From assembly GCA_029718625.1 (NCBI GenBank), contig CM056377.1, forward strand, positions 31,633,033-31,697,032: a stretch of DNA of 64,000 nt. Reading direction: 5' to 3'. Below, piece after piece: positions 11,817 through 24,600 of this stretch. Source of the DNA: Synaphobranchus kaupii (taxonomy: Eukaryota; Chordata; Actinopteri; Anguilliformes; Synaphobranchidae). Within the stretch, counting starts at the first letter, position 1. Every line of letters begins with the position of its first letter. The notes under the pieces are model-generated. The model ran no database searches and was not told the origin of the DNA. It saw only the letters and a list, made by a program, of their open reading frames with translations. Made by a program: the position numbers and the translations under genes.

Positions 11817-14800
11817 TAAAGGAAAACATTGTACAATAACACTGGTTCAGTGGAAATATTAAAATTGTTTCATTACAAAAGAGTAAGTACCTTTCATATC
11901 CAAGTGGTAAAACTGCAATATACTATGGAAAAATAGAGGTGGAGGGTCGAACAATAAAATAACGGTCCAACATAGTGTTTTGTACAGTGGCTTAAAATAA
12001 GTATATATTCCATACTTGATTCATACAGGAATTTATTTTTTAAAAATTCTCAATTCACAACCCCACTTTCCCCCATTGGTCCTAATGAGCAGTGAAATGG
12101 ATAAAATAAATTACAGTGCAATCTTTTAAAAAAAACAAAACATTACATTGGGTAATTGCCCTTTATATATATCGGAATGGCTGTCTCTCAAACCCCTAAA
12201 CGGCAGGTTTACTCACTCGTAATACTTAAGTGTGGAAATGGCTCTACTGCAGAAGCATTACAGCATTAAACATCTCACAGAAAAGGAATGCAGCTTCAGG
12301 AAAGAGCATCTCTAAGGGTCGTGCCCTTAACGTGGGTGTTTGCATATCCAGCGCTACACAAAGAAGCGCTGGCAGCAAACACCGATCAGGCACGAATACA
12401 TACATTTCTGTGCCTCCAGACACCGTCACGTCGTCTCTGGCCTAATGCATCATTTCTTAAAACTTAGTTTCTGGGTTTAATATTGTATAGTAAATTTTGT
12501 AGAAATGTCTTTCACGAAGCTGCTTTCATTCTCTGTGGTAGTGGGCCTTAGGGACAAGTGGAGGTGGGTAGAGAAAAAGGACGGGCCAGACACTGCCAGA
12601 CATGAAGGAATCATATCCGCACAGCAGCCAACACACAGGCACAGGAAACTGGCCCTGTGTGTGAGAGCAAAGCATACGTAGCGCTCTCCCCAGGCTGGGG
12701 GATTATTCAGTGTTCTCAGAAACGACAGAATTCCAAATAACGTTTGTTAGTAAAGACAAAAGATTAACGTCCCATTGCTAGCAAGGTCTAGAACGGAGAC
12801 TGGAAGACGCGTCTGCTGAAACCAGAAACGGACTCTTCACTGACATCTGTGGCCTGTTCCGGCACGAGCACACTGTTCATAACAACAACTTGAATTTGAT
12901 TGAACGAACGGCGCCGCAAGGGTTGCAACAGGACTGGATGAAGGGCTGCACCGATGGACCTTTTTCACACGCACACGCTGAAAATCACACTCCAGCACTG
13001 GGGGCGTGACCTTTTTTTTTTTTTGCGCGATTTCATTTTGAGGGTGAATTTTTTTAACATTCTGATGATGGTAAGATAACAAGGGAGTTATTTTTCTATT
13101 GTTGTTTTCAAGACTACATATCAAGCATATCTGAACCATTTCAACATCATGCAATTCTGAATACTGTATGTGCACTGAAGTCTTCGCATTCGGTGTGGCC
13201 TTGCATAAGCGCAGGCCTCTCAAGGTGCGTTGGGCCATTTGGTTTCTGTCATTACAATGTAAACACTGCTGTGGCAGTAATCAAACATATTTTCAAAACT
13301 TCCCCAAGTGTACACTGTTGGAAAGTAGACGTATTCTTTAGAAAAAAACGTTTTCGATCAGAAGAATAATCCATTGATTTAACATATAAATCCATTTCAC
13401 TTTTATCATCTGCGATTACTGTCCGCTTCTTTGTTATCATTTCAGTGCCACCGCCAATGTTACAAAAACAGTGATTTCTTTACATGAAAACTAGCTATAT
13501 TTGCGACGCTTTATCTATCTATGGGCAAAAAAAAAACGTGAATTTTGCCCTCGTTAATCACATTCCGACTCTGCGACTATATGAAACAGGTCAGGCAGGG
13601 AAAATGTCTGCTGGCTAACTTAACCGATACAATGATATGAAATACGGTCTTTAAAAAATGTCTGGCAGATTTTCGGTTTTACGAGCACCCGCTGACATGT
13701 TAAAAGGTTGCAAATTCATGAACACTTCCCCTTGTAATGCCTTCACTCCTGATACTAAAACAAAGCCGACTGCTTTGGAAATCTGAGGCCCGCATTCATC
13801 AATCCTGCATAGAATTAGCCAACTGCTAATTGGTTGTTTTCACAAGGAGTGATACTTGTCAAACTTAAAACCCAACATTCCTGTGTGGTGACGGTTAATT
13901 AATCCTACTTGTTTAAAAGCCATACACCTCCATAACTGAGTATAAATTGGCTCGAAAGATATTTTCACACTCAAAGATATGCAAAACTCTCCAGCAGAAA
14001 GATATTTTTCTGAATGGGAAATGCAAAGTGTCTGTGATGTAAGCTGATGTGCATGTTCTCTGCTGTAAGAAGGCCAAGGTTAAACTACTGCTTGACAGAT
14101 GAAAAACACGTTTTCATCCAGCCTTTGCAGTGTGTCAGACGCCGAATGAACAAGAAATGTTTTTTATCGGAAGTCAGAAGCCCAGAGTCAAGTCACTGGA
14201 GAGGGGAACAGTGAGAACTGTTCTGGGAGATGCCATGGTAGTCTCTCCGTGACAGAAACAAACCCGTTTCTCTCCAGTGCCAAGCATCCTTAGCTACTGT
14301 ACTGTCCCCCAATTATTAAATACATACTTAAACATAACTTAACAACACATAACTTAAATCCTAGTTGTATTGATTGCCATTTTCAAGACTATATGTTTAT
14401 TGTTTGTGTTCTTCCTGTAAAGTTTTAATTAGAATATGTACTCACAGGATAACATATTTTCTATTGACAGACATAATTGATTGAATCACAGATAAACTGT
14501 AGCTTACTAAAGCTTAAGCTGTTGCCTAATTACAGTTAAAAAGGACTGTAATGACACCCAGCTGCACATGACATTCTGGCAGTGACTATCAAAAGGAAAT
14601 TGGGCTGTGCACTGCCGTCAAGCATCCACAATGAAATGATTGAGAGTCTCATCTAAAGTGTGCGTATACTTCCGACCATAACCTCGTACATTTCTATGCT
14701 GGAAACAAATATACTGAGGTGCACTGTTAAGATGAGGTTTGTGAGTACGCATGATTGATCAATGAGGCCCCAGGTCTCTCAGGTTATATCCTATTCCAGT

Positions 14801-15683
14801 GTGTAACTGAGGATGCTCAGTCCTCTAACGCTCAGTCCTCTTGCGTCCTGCCAGGCCTATCTTGGTCTAGACACAGAAAAAGCTCTCAGCATTGTGAGTG
14901 TTCTTAGAGTTATAACTTCTAAATACACCCAGTACACAACAGGACATTCACATAACTACAAGATGCCTTTTTTAAGAGCAAAGTTAATGTAAGACCAAGG
15001 TAATCAGAAATAACATTCACAGTGCTATAATTAAAATTAAAATTAAATAATAACAAAAAATTATTATAGCCTAGCATATTTAACTTTTTCTTTTTTTTTT
15101 ATTTATAAATTTTTTTTTTTTTTTTTTGCAAGACCAGCTAGCAAGTTTTCCTCTTGACATCGGTCTGAACTAAAGTAAGTCAGGGTGTTGCTTGCACTTA
15201 TAGCTAAAGGCCAGGAGGTGGTGCTAGAGAGGCCATTATAGATGCTTTTCCTTCGTAACCCCATTCTGCACGTGCTTCCTGAAAGGAAAAAAGCTGATTG
15301 TCAGCAAGGAGGAAGGCGATAGCAGGATGAACAATAAGAGCAAAAGGCTATCAGTTCAGTTCAAGGTAACAAGATAAGGAATAGTCTATTTTTTGGAGTA
15401 GTCTTTTCACAATACTTAAGCCCCTAGATATGGTTTATCAGAAACAACTCAGAACAACTCAGATTTATATAATTATTAGATTGTACTGTAGAAAAGAGTG
15501 ACTGCTCAAGTAGTCATATACGATTAGGCAATAAACTGAAAATTTAATCAAACCTTATTTGCTTGGGTGACAGCTATAAGGCCAGTCTTATGACTTGCAC
15601 ATTGGTCTCAATCATAAGACCCCGTGTCTTGAGGAATATGAATGACTGCTTTGGTTTCTTTGGCCATCTCCCTTCGCGGACCC
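11817..15683 (-). other. Probable long CERS1 3' UTR
   Basis: No coding text was seen on either strand. Poly-T runs (15105-15127) and a candidate transposon-derived segment (13784-14772) lie in it. I infer that it is the CERS1 3' UTR, because it runs from the CERS1 stop to the convergent poly(A) signal. Internal poly(A) signals may give shorter forms. Confidence 0.45.
13784..14772. mobile_element. Candidate non-autonomous DNA element with inverted ends
   Basis: The left end reads TGAGGCCCGCATTCATCAAT. The reverse complement of the right end reads TGGGGCCTCATTGATCAATC. The matching ends continue with CTGCATA versus ATGCGTA. These GGGGCCTCATT-type ends are common in fish MITEs. The roughly 990-bp interior has no coding text. 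No target duplication was recognised. Confidence 0.4.
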
Positions 15684-18600
15684 TTACCCCTCGTTCACAG
15701 AGTTCTGCCGGTCGGCATCGTCCTCCTGGAGCTTGAGCCGCTCCGCCTTCACCTCCTCGTCGTCGTACTCGCGCACGTCGTTCACCTCACTCATCTGCCC
15801 CGTCAGCACCTTCACCACAAACAGCACGATGTACTGCAGGGAGAGACGGCGACGCGTGAGAGGGCAGCCGCCAAACCCGCAACCGAGCCGGCCGATTTCC
15901 CGCCCGCCATACGCTGCCGGCCTCTATGCGTGAGCGCAAGGGGAACGAGCGGTGTAGCGGCGAGGCAGGCCACGACGGCTAAGCCAGGGCGGCTTGAACG
16001 GGACAACGGAGAACGTTGCCCTACAAACCACCGGGAATCTCCCCCCCTGCTCAGAGGGGATCTACTGATCGCAGAATCGGGTGGAGGGGCGGAGTGGCGA
16101 AAGGGTGGAGGGAGCGGAGGCACTCACCAGGAACCAGTAGATGTTCATGAGGAGCAGTGCGAACAGGAGGAAGTTGAAGAAGAAGTAGAAGGGGATGTTG
16201 GGCACAGACTCCAGGCTGGAAATGCAGGAAGCGTACAGCACTTTCAGAGGAAACCAGTAGAGCCGGAACCAAAACCTGACGGGGAAAGAGAGAAGCGCTC
16301 TTAACTCACGTGCCTCACGTGCCTCACGTGCCTCACTGCCTCATAGTAAATCCCACACATTTCCTGCGCCGTCCCCTTCAGCCACTACCCTAACCTAGCT
16401 GAATCATTTGCAGCATAAGGAATCTGTGGGCTAGTCTGCACGCAACCAAGATGAGGTATGTAGCGACGTTGCGTATAGGCGGAGTAAAATGGTGCAACAA
16501 TATGATGGTTTGGGTATAAGGAATACAGGAAGTGTAAGTATGAGAGGTGTAGACGTGGAGGAGGGGGGATTCTGGAAGTGTCTGACTATATGGGTATAAG
16601 GAATCCCACACACCTGAGCTGTCTCCTGCCAGATACTTCCAGAACCCCCCCTCCTCCACATCTACTCCTCTCATACCTACACTTTCTGTCTTATGAAGTC
16701 AACAACCTCTTAGCCAGCAACCCCGTCCTCAGACTCCAAACCAAAGGAGTTTTAATAATGTTACAATAGCCAAATGAGTTTTAATAATGTTACAACAGCC
16801 AAAGGAGTTTTAATGATGTTACAATAGCCAAAGGAGTTTTAATGATGTTACAATAGCCAAAGGAGTTTTCATAATGTTACAATAGCCAAAGGAGTTTTAA
16901 TGATGTTACAATAGCCAAAGGAGTTTTAATAATGTTACAATAGCCAAAGGAGTTTTAATAATGTTACAATAGCCAAAGGAGTTTTAATGATGTTACAATA
17001 GCCAGAAACAATAGATGCCATGGTTGGGGTTAATAACATTTCAATTCAACCAATTCAGTTAAATTCATTTAAATTAAATAAACACCACACCAGCTTGGTT
17101 TCTAAAGCGTGTTAATAAATAGCGTAAATGTCTTTACTCCAAGGCTTTTTCAGCTTCTGAACTCACCAAGTGATACTGAAGCTTACGGAGCCCAAGTTGG
17201 AGAGGACATCGTTCAGCAGATGGTAAACCCCTCCCCGGATCTTGAAGTAGACGTTGAGCTTGGTGAATTCCAGCAGGATGTCATTGATGTCATGAAGGAA
17301 CAGAACCAGAACTCCTATGTTGTGGTACCTGGGGTGGGTGGTTAGGGTTAGGGCACAATATGTCAGAGAGATGCAGCCATAGGCCATACACCAGGCTGCT
17401 ACTCTGAGAGAATCCATATAAGGCTACCGGAGGGTCCCAAACAGTGTGAAATTAACACCTGCTACCAGCCAAATGCTGGTGAAATTTTCTACTCTAGCAG
17501 CCACTTTGGCAGGTAACCAAAGACGTTGTGTTATTTTGTAAAAGGTCATGTGGCTGGTAAAATGTAACAAACTGCTTATTTGTTCAATTAAATGCTATAA
17601 AAAGTTAAAATGTAAAAAAAAAAATCTGTACTGTAGCTCTCCAGGACCAGGATTGACCCTCTGTTCTAGAGTAAATGAAGGCCCATCAACAAAGACCTGC
17701 TCAGAACATATTAGCATGCGTCTTTCTAATGACGAGTTTGAGTCCTGGGGAGGTCCAGAGTGCTCTCACCTGAAGGCGTAGGAGAAGGTGATCAGTGCCA
17801 AGGTGATGATGTGATGCACGATCATGACTGCGGAGTCTTTTCTCCAGGCGTCCATATAGATGGTGGCATATATTGAGTGGCCGTAGAAGCTGCCCTGGAT
17901 CAGGTAGGCGATGGCGATGTCAGTGGGCACCGTCATCCCGCTCTTCCAGTCTGTTGGAGACAAAGAGAGAGCCTCAGTGAACAGTCAAGGACCATATGGT
18001 GCAGACAATTTTGTAATACAAAAACTTGTCCAAAGTCAGATTTTGGAAACTATATGTTGGTAAATGGAAAACAAATTTTTTTTTTTTGCTGTTCTTGAGA
18101 ACTGTTACTGAAGATATTATCCTGATTCTTCTTGGGGTAAAACATAAAATGCAACTGCTTCACTTAATGAATGTGTACAGTGCCACCTATTAGACAACCT
18201 TTCCTGCTGGTAATTGCTGTAAACGGGTGATTTGTGGCCCATTGCCACTTGACCTTTGGGGTCAGGTTTAGCCGTCATGAAAGCACCCAGGGCTGAGGAG
18301 ATATGCTTACCATAAAAGACAGAGGGGGGGTCGTAAAAGAAGGAATACTGGGTGAAGAAGAGTAGGTAGGTGCTGTACGACCAGGACATGGTGTAGAAGA
18401 GCAGCTTCCACGCACTCTCTGGCATCTTGGCAGTATCTTTCGGCAGGAGACAATACCATCGTGCAAACGGCTGCAAGAGAAAACATGCAGGCGGTTTTAT
18501 TTCTGTATGTGGGAATTGGGAGAAAACCTCTTAATCAACCGTTGGTGAAATAGACGGTGCCTCACAGTATGCTGTGTTCCATTTGCTGTGTTAATGAACC

Positions 18601-21600
18601 AGCTCCCCGACTGAGCCTCAGACAAACCACAGAAACACCACAGAAATTGTATTACAAATGGCTGAACAAGACTACGCCTGCCAAGAGCAGGCAGCATATG
18701 CAGCATATGTGTTGTGTCCCTTTATGGACTGCCAGGCTAGCAAAAATACAGGAAGTTGAGAGCGCGGCTTCCTGGAGTGTCTTGCGAGATCTCCAGTACA
18801 CCGCCTCAGTACAACGAACCAGTCAGTGAAAGACACACCGACTAAATGACGTCAGAGCCGTGCAGCGCTGATAAGAAATCCCCTCAGCGGTGGAACCTCA
18901 GCTGCAGGAGGTTCAGACAAACCCACTGACACGCCAGACCAGAAATCGCACACACCACCTTATCTGTCGACACGACACGAGTATCTGCATTCTTCGCAAA
19001 TATTAACTCCGCCGGGTCAAGTAGCCCACTCAGCTTAGAAACTTGCAGCAAGCGGAGATAGAAGTGACCACGGCACCGTTTGTCGGATCGACGGCTTTTA
19101 TCTTTCCGACAGTGAACTCGGCCACGTTGTTGCAGCCCTGGCCATAGGGGCAGCCTCCGAGCCAGCCGCAGTGGTGCTTGGGAAGCCCCGGGACGCGATT
19201 AGGCGCGCGCTCAGATGGCCCTACGGGTCTGTCGCGCGGTCACGTTACACGGCCACTACCTGCGCACATGCTACTTTGCCTCTCCGCTTTTGACAGGCCC
19301 AGACGGCGCATCACACCGCAAGTATGAAATTTGTCGCTTGTGCTGCAAACAGCGGGGGAACCATCTCATGCCCCAGTCATCGCGGACTCCCTGCTGGACT
19401 TATTTATGGAGGCCAGCTGTCGGCAGAGAATCCGACGGCCCCCATTACTCACACAGTCTGTCCGCCTTGGCAGGAGGGCATGAGCAGGCACTTCCACACA
19501 ATCAAAACTTATCATCCCTGATTCAACAGCAAGAAGCGGGCAGGCGGGATTAAGCACAGTCAGGCTCCCGACGGAACCAACCCCTTCCTTTATTTATTTG
19601 CTTGCTTATAGAGAATGTTTCTGCATTCTGACTTTATGGAAATCTTCCCATTTGTGTTTTGCATGCTTCTGAAGGGAAAGCTTCAAGCTGAGGGGAAGAA
19701 ACAGGCCAGCCGGATCTGCGATCCCCACAGGATTCAGCTAGCTACAGTGCTGCACTTAATGGATTTAATTGACAGGGGAAGTCAAATATGGGAGGGGTTT
19801 AATGTTTTTCACACTTCAGAATCTACGTTTTGCCCGTTCCTTTGACGATAAAAGTCGCTCACCTCGACAGTCTCTGCAGCAGTAAAACAGATTCCATCTG
19901 CATTCTGCCTGAATTTGACCAGTCAGTCGGCACCGGGAAGCTCTCTCTTCTACTCCCATTTTATCTGTCGAAGGACCTTCGCAAGAAATCACTGGTCGCC
20001 CTGGCAACCAGTTGGTGATAGTGGCTTCTGTAGCCAGGAAATGACAATGCAGCAGAAACATTCTCCTTGTGACAGCTATAGCCACACTACACTCCCCTTC
20101 TTTCCCACCCCTTCTCTTTTTCTATTGTTACTGTCAGCTCTTAATGGAAGGAAAGCGGCTTGCATAAGGGATAAATTGAGTGTTGAGAGAGTACATTCAC
20201 GTGGAGTCCGATTAAAAAAAACAACAAAAAAACAGGGAGACAGTGAGAAGACAGCTGTCAGTAGAGGAACAATAGGCCCCTCCCCCAAATTGAGGCAGAC
20301 GGGACGAGACAGCTCTTTGTTTGCAGCGTGCCCCCACCCTTAACCTAAACTACCGCCTCCCGCCACACACAACCCCTGACCAACCAATCACATCCCTCTC
20401 AGCAGCTCAACCGACAGTAACCTACAAATTACAAGGCCGACTAGATCAATAACAAAACAAAACAAGTCATAGGCTCGTGTTTATAGCCGCAATTAGCGTG
20501 TTGATATTTAGCACGTCCGATTAAAGAAGCACACTATGCACAAAGCGCTCGATGAAAGACAATTGGCAGAGCTTTGATTTCATTGTGCTGCGTATTTTAA
20601 ACAGGCCACGAGGGGGGAAAGGTAGCTATGCAGCAGGAAATGTCATGCTACAGGATACGGTTACACATTACAGATGGTACTCATTCCACTCTGCAGAACT
20701 GAAGTCAACACACCTGGGGCTGTGAGGTTGCCTTGTTCTCAGAGGAACAATTAGCCACAACATACTCCCTTAATTAACTTAATTAATTAACAGGGTCTAC
20801 TTGGCTGCTCACTCGACAAAAAAAAAGAAAAACCTTGACACAACTTGTTGAATGCTTTTTATGGCACATCATTACATGGCACAAGATCACCATTTTCTGC
20901 ATCTCTCTGTGTTTCCAGCGCAATTTGGTTTTTCAGTTGGTTCACACATATAACATCAAGAGTGACAGTGAAAAAGTATCTTCTATCCTAAGAAGGAAGA
21001 GACATAAGGACATTCTATTATTCACACAAGATTATCTGTTCCATGCCTAGCCATATGGCCGCATATATAATTCAACTAGATCGACAGCACTGCAAAGACA
21101 TACGTCCACATAGAGGAAGGAAGTGGCATTTAGTAAAGCCCTTGCAACTGCTGTCACCCATTTGATACAAGAACATGATGCTTCTTCCTCCGTCCAGATC
21201 TAATTAACTTACACGCCACAGAACTAAGAAAACAAAGCCGGTTATCGCCATTAATCTCAGCAGCCAAGTCAAATGCAAAGTGGTAGCTAAATCCATCTAA
21301 GCCAAAACTGAAACAAATCCCGTCTGCATTTCTGTGCCCTCTTAAAGCAGAGCTTCTCAATAGCTTCATTGACTTTCAGGGAGAATGTCACCAAAGCCCT
21401 CTCTAATAATGGCCAGATGTGTCAGTTTGTGATATGGTGTTGCTTGCTGTCCCTCCCATGGCCTGCTTGATAAGAGAGAGAGAGAAGCGGGGTGACGTTT
21501 GGGTGGCAATTACAGAAATATTTGCTTCTTTCCTGCCCTTTTAATTCTGTGGTGGGGCATTCCAGCCCTTGGACAGAATAGCAAGATACGGAGCTGATAA

Positions 21601-24600
21601 CATGCAAAGCGGAAGGCAAAGCGGGAGATAACCCAGGTCAACAAAAATACAGATACAGCCAGGAGGGCTATTTGCAACACTTACTCAAACACAGGTTGAC
21701 CAAGTTCCGTATAATATTTACAGTGTAGGCCTTAAATGCCACTTCCTTTGGCCTTTTTCAGTGGTACTCTTACTGAGAAGCCTTGCCTAATTTTTCCAAC
21801 CATATTGTATCATCAATTGGATCTCTTCAATGGAATATGATCTCACTTCTTGAAGGCCAGAGAATATTGCTGTTCAGAGACCGGGCCACTTAGCAAATGA
21901 AAGTGTTTTTTATGGAACAGGGGCATTAATGGGAGAACCACCCCCCTCCCCCTCCCCCCCCCCCCGCCCCCCAGTCCGGGTTTGTGAGGAGAACACATGT
22001 GGTTTCCGAAAAATGGGGATGCGAATAAGCTGGCTTTCCCACACGCGGGCCACTTTTAGCTTCTCACAAGTGCACCTCCTGGCACTCAGGCCGAACGGTG
22101 CAGAAACTGCACACATTCACAGAGAAGAATCTCTCCAGATGCTAAGTAAACTTGCTCGTGCCGCCCGGGGGAGCCGCTTCCAAACGGCACTTTTTACGAG
22201 AGGGAAATGAACTGCACCAGAGAGCAATTCACTTATGAGCAAACTGCTTCCCCAGACCTGAGAGGATCTGGAGAGCCAGCATATCAGAGGAGTATCGACC
22301 TCTGAGATGATGGAGGTGGGCTGAGCCAGCGGTATTGAGTGCAGTTCACACTCTGGATCCAGAGGGGCCCCAGCCAACCTAGTGTGTCCTGTTTTAGGAA
22401 ATAATCTTTATTTCCCAAGTTACCCCTATGAGGGCCCCTTGGGAAAGAAAAGTTTGCACTGGCCATTCAGTGTACTGCAGCCTTTAAGTAGGAAGAATTT
22501 GGTCCCTCTTGTGTTGATGTTTTACCAGCGTTTGTTTAATCCGCCTGGGAATATGGTGTTGAGTTTTCTAATCCAATGTCTTTCTGTCCTACATCTGTCC
22601 TCCTGTGTCCAGTTAATGTTTGAATGGAGGCCCGATATTTCTACTGCTTCAAGTCCATGGTGTAGAAAATGAGCCACTATGTGTGACTAGTGTGTCCTGT
22701 GCTCCAGGAGGAAGTGAAAATGGCACACTTTCCACAGCACACACTTGCAGGCACCTATAAAACCGACAACTACACACACTAGCGCTTCAGAATCTTCAGA
22801 CTACTGTGGGAAAATGGCTTTCGGGTTACCATTTATAATTTATTTTTTTGGGCTGTGCATAAATTACAGGAACACCTCAGACGTGCAATGGCAGGTACAC
22901 GGTGATGTTTAAGGGCAACTGTATTTTAAAAATGTAAAATACAGCCTGATCCGGGGGTGTTTGGAGGTCGGCACTAGCCTGGCCTGGGTGACACACCGCA
23001 TGTTTGCACTGTGCACACAGAGCTCTTCCATCACCGGAACCTGCAACACTTCTGCCTTAGGGGGCAAAGGATCAGCAGACGCGCCGAGTCCCATGGCTGT
23101 CTACCTCCGTCAATAAGCGCCATGCGTAAGGAGAAAGGTCTAGTGAAGGGGCACAGGCCGCATAACCAACACCGGCCTGGAAGAAACACGTAAGGGTTCT
23201 GGACATATGTTTTTGTCCAGTTTTAAGCTCTGTGTGCATCAGGCCACGGGCGTGCGGATCACTGGTTCGCACTAAAACCCCTAGAAGGCGATGTTTCATT
23301 CGCTGACGCGTGAGCTATTTCCACACCACGTGACCAATTTACAGATGAGAGAGAGAGAAAAAATTAAATGTCAAGTTGTTGAAATGAGGGGGAAAGTGCT
23401 CACCTTAACCCGAGAAGCCTTTGGGTCTGCTGAACGCTTTAGAATGTAGGTACAATGAGAGCACCCTACACTGCTGCAGCCTCAGTACAGGTACACAGAA
23501 GCAGGGGGATCCTGGTCTGTAACCCTAACTCACTTCTCAGCCACAGTCTCAAATGCTCCTTAACAAACATACGCAGCCAGCAGCCCTTACCTATCAACTT
23601 CAGCCATCAAAGGAGAACCCTAGTAAAAGCTATAATCTGATACGTTGTGTATTATGCATTAGATACTAACATCTTCTCTTCAGAGGTTGTTTCTTTGCGC
23701 AGAAAGCTCAAAGACCTTTTATGCTTCAGTATACTATGAATTCTGTATTCCTCCCTGGCCCCGTTATTGTTTCAGTCCCTATTTTAGTGGTCAAACTAAG
23801 AAGTCGCACGCCAGAAGACCAAAAGTCAGATATCTTTATTACAGCCCATATCAATAGTAAGCTCAATAACAAAGGATCACATTCATGCCAGAAAATCTCA
23901 GTTGTGAAAAGGAAATACGTTTTATCCACCGATATACATAGCTACAACATCATAGACTATGAATGCAACAAGCAACAAAATGACAGCATTTTTGATTGTC
24001 TAAAAAATTTTGGGTGGGATTTGGCAGACCTTTGGCACTCAACGCAACTAGTCTCAATTGCAGTCAGGAGTGACCCCGATTCAAAATATCACAAAAGATT
24101 AGGACTGAAAAGATATTGACGAGAGGGATTTCAAACAGAACTCCGATGTGGATTTAGGCATTGGCAAAGAGCGATCATGTTTCTATCGCAGCTGCCACTG
24201 CCAATGTTCACACGACCTGGACTCTTAATACGGGAGGAAAATGGGAAGTAGTAAACTGAGCAGTAAAAATCATCTTAATGGAAACGCATCCACTGAGGGA
24301 GACAGGCTTAATGACTGGCAGCAAGGCAGGGGAATGGAGGTGGACACTTTCCAGGGCACTTTCTGCAGAGTATCGAGTGGCAACTCTCGCTGTAAACCGA
24401 TCGGCCGGCAGAGAGGCCGGGTACCATACGTGACAATGCGTGGCGAATCCTACATACGGGCAGGCCGTATATTTCCATGTCGCACTGCGGGCGAAAATAA
24501 ACTGCTGGCCGGTGCTCATTCTCACTATCCCCCCGCCAGCGCTCCAGAGATAACGCTATAGCTTCATTCCTGCTCACCACCTGACCTGCGTTTGCGCGCC

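Noticed and set aside
11817..15683. A GDF1-like second reading frame downstream of CERS1, as in mammals
   Set aside because: No TGF-beta cysteine-knot text or any other coding exon was found in this interval.
15642..16304. 220-codon plus-strand frame
   Set aside because: It runs antisense across two CERS1 exons and the GC-rich intron between them.
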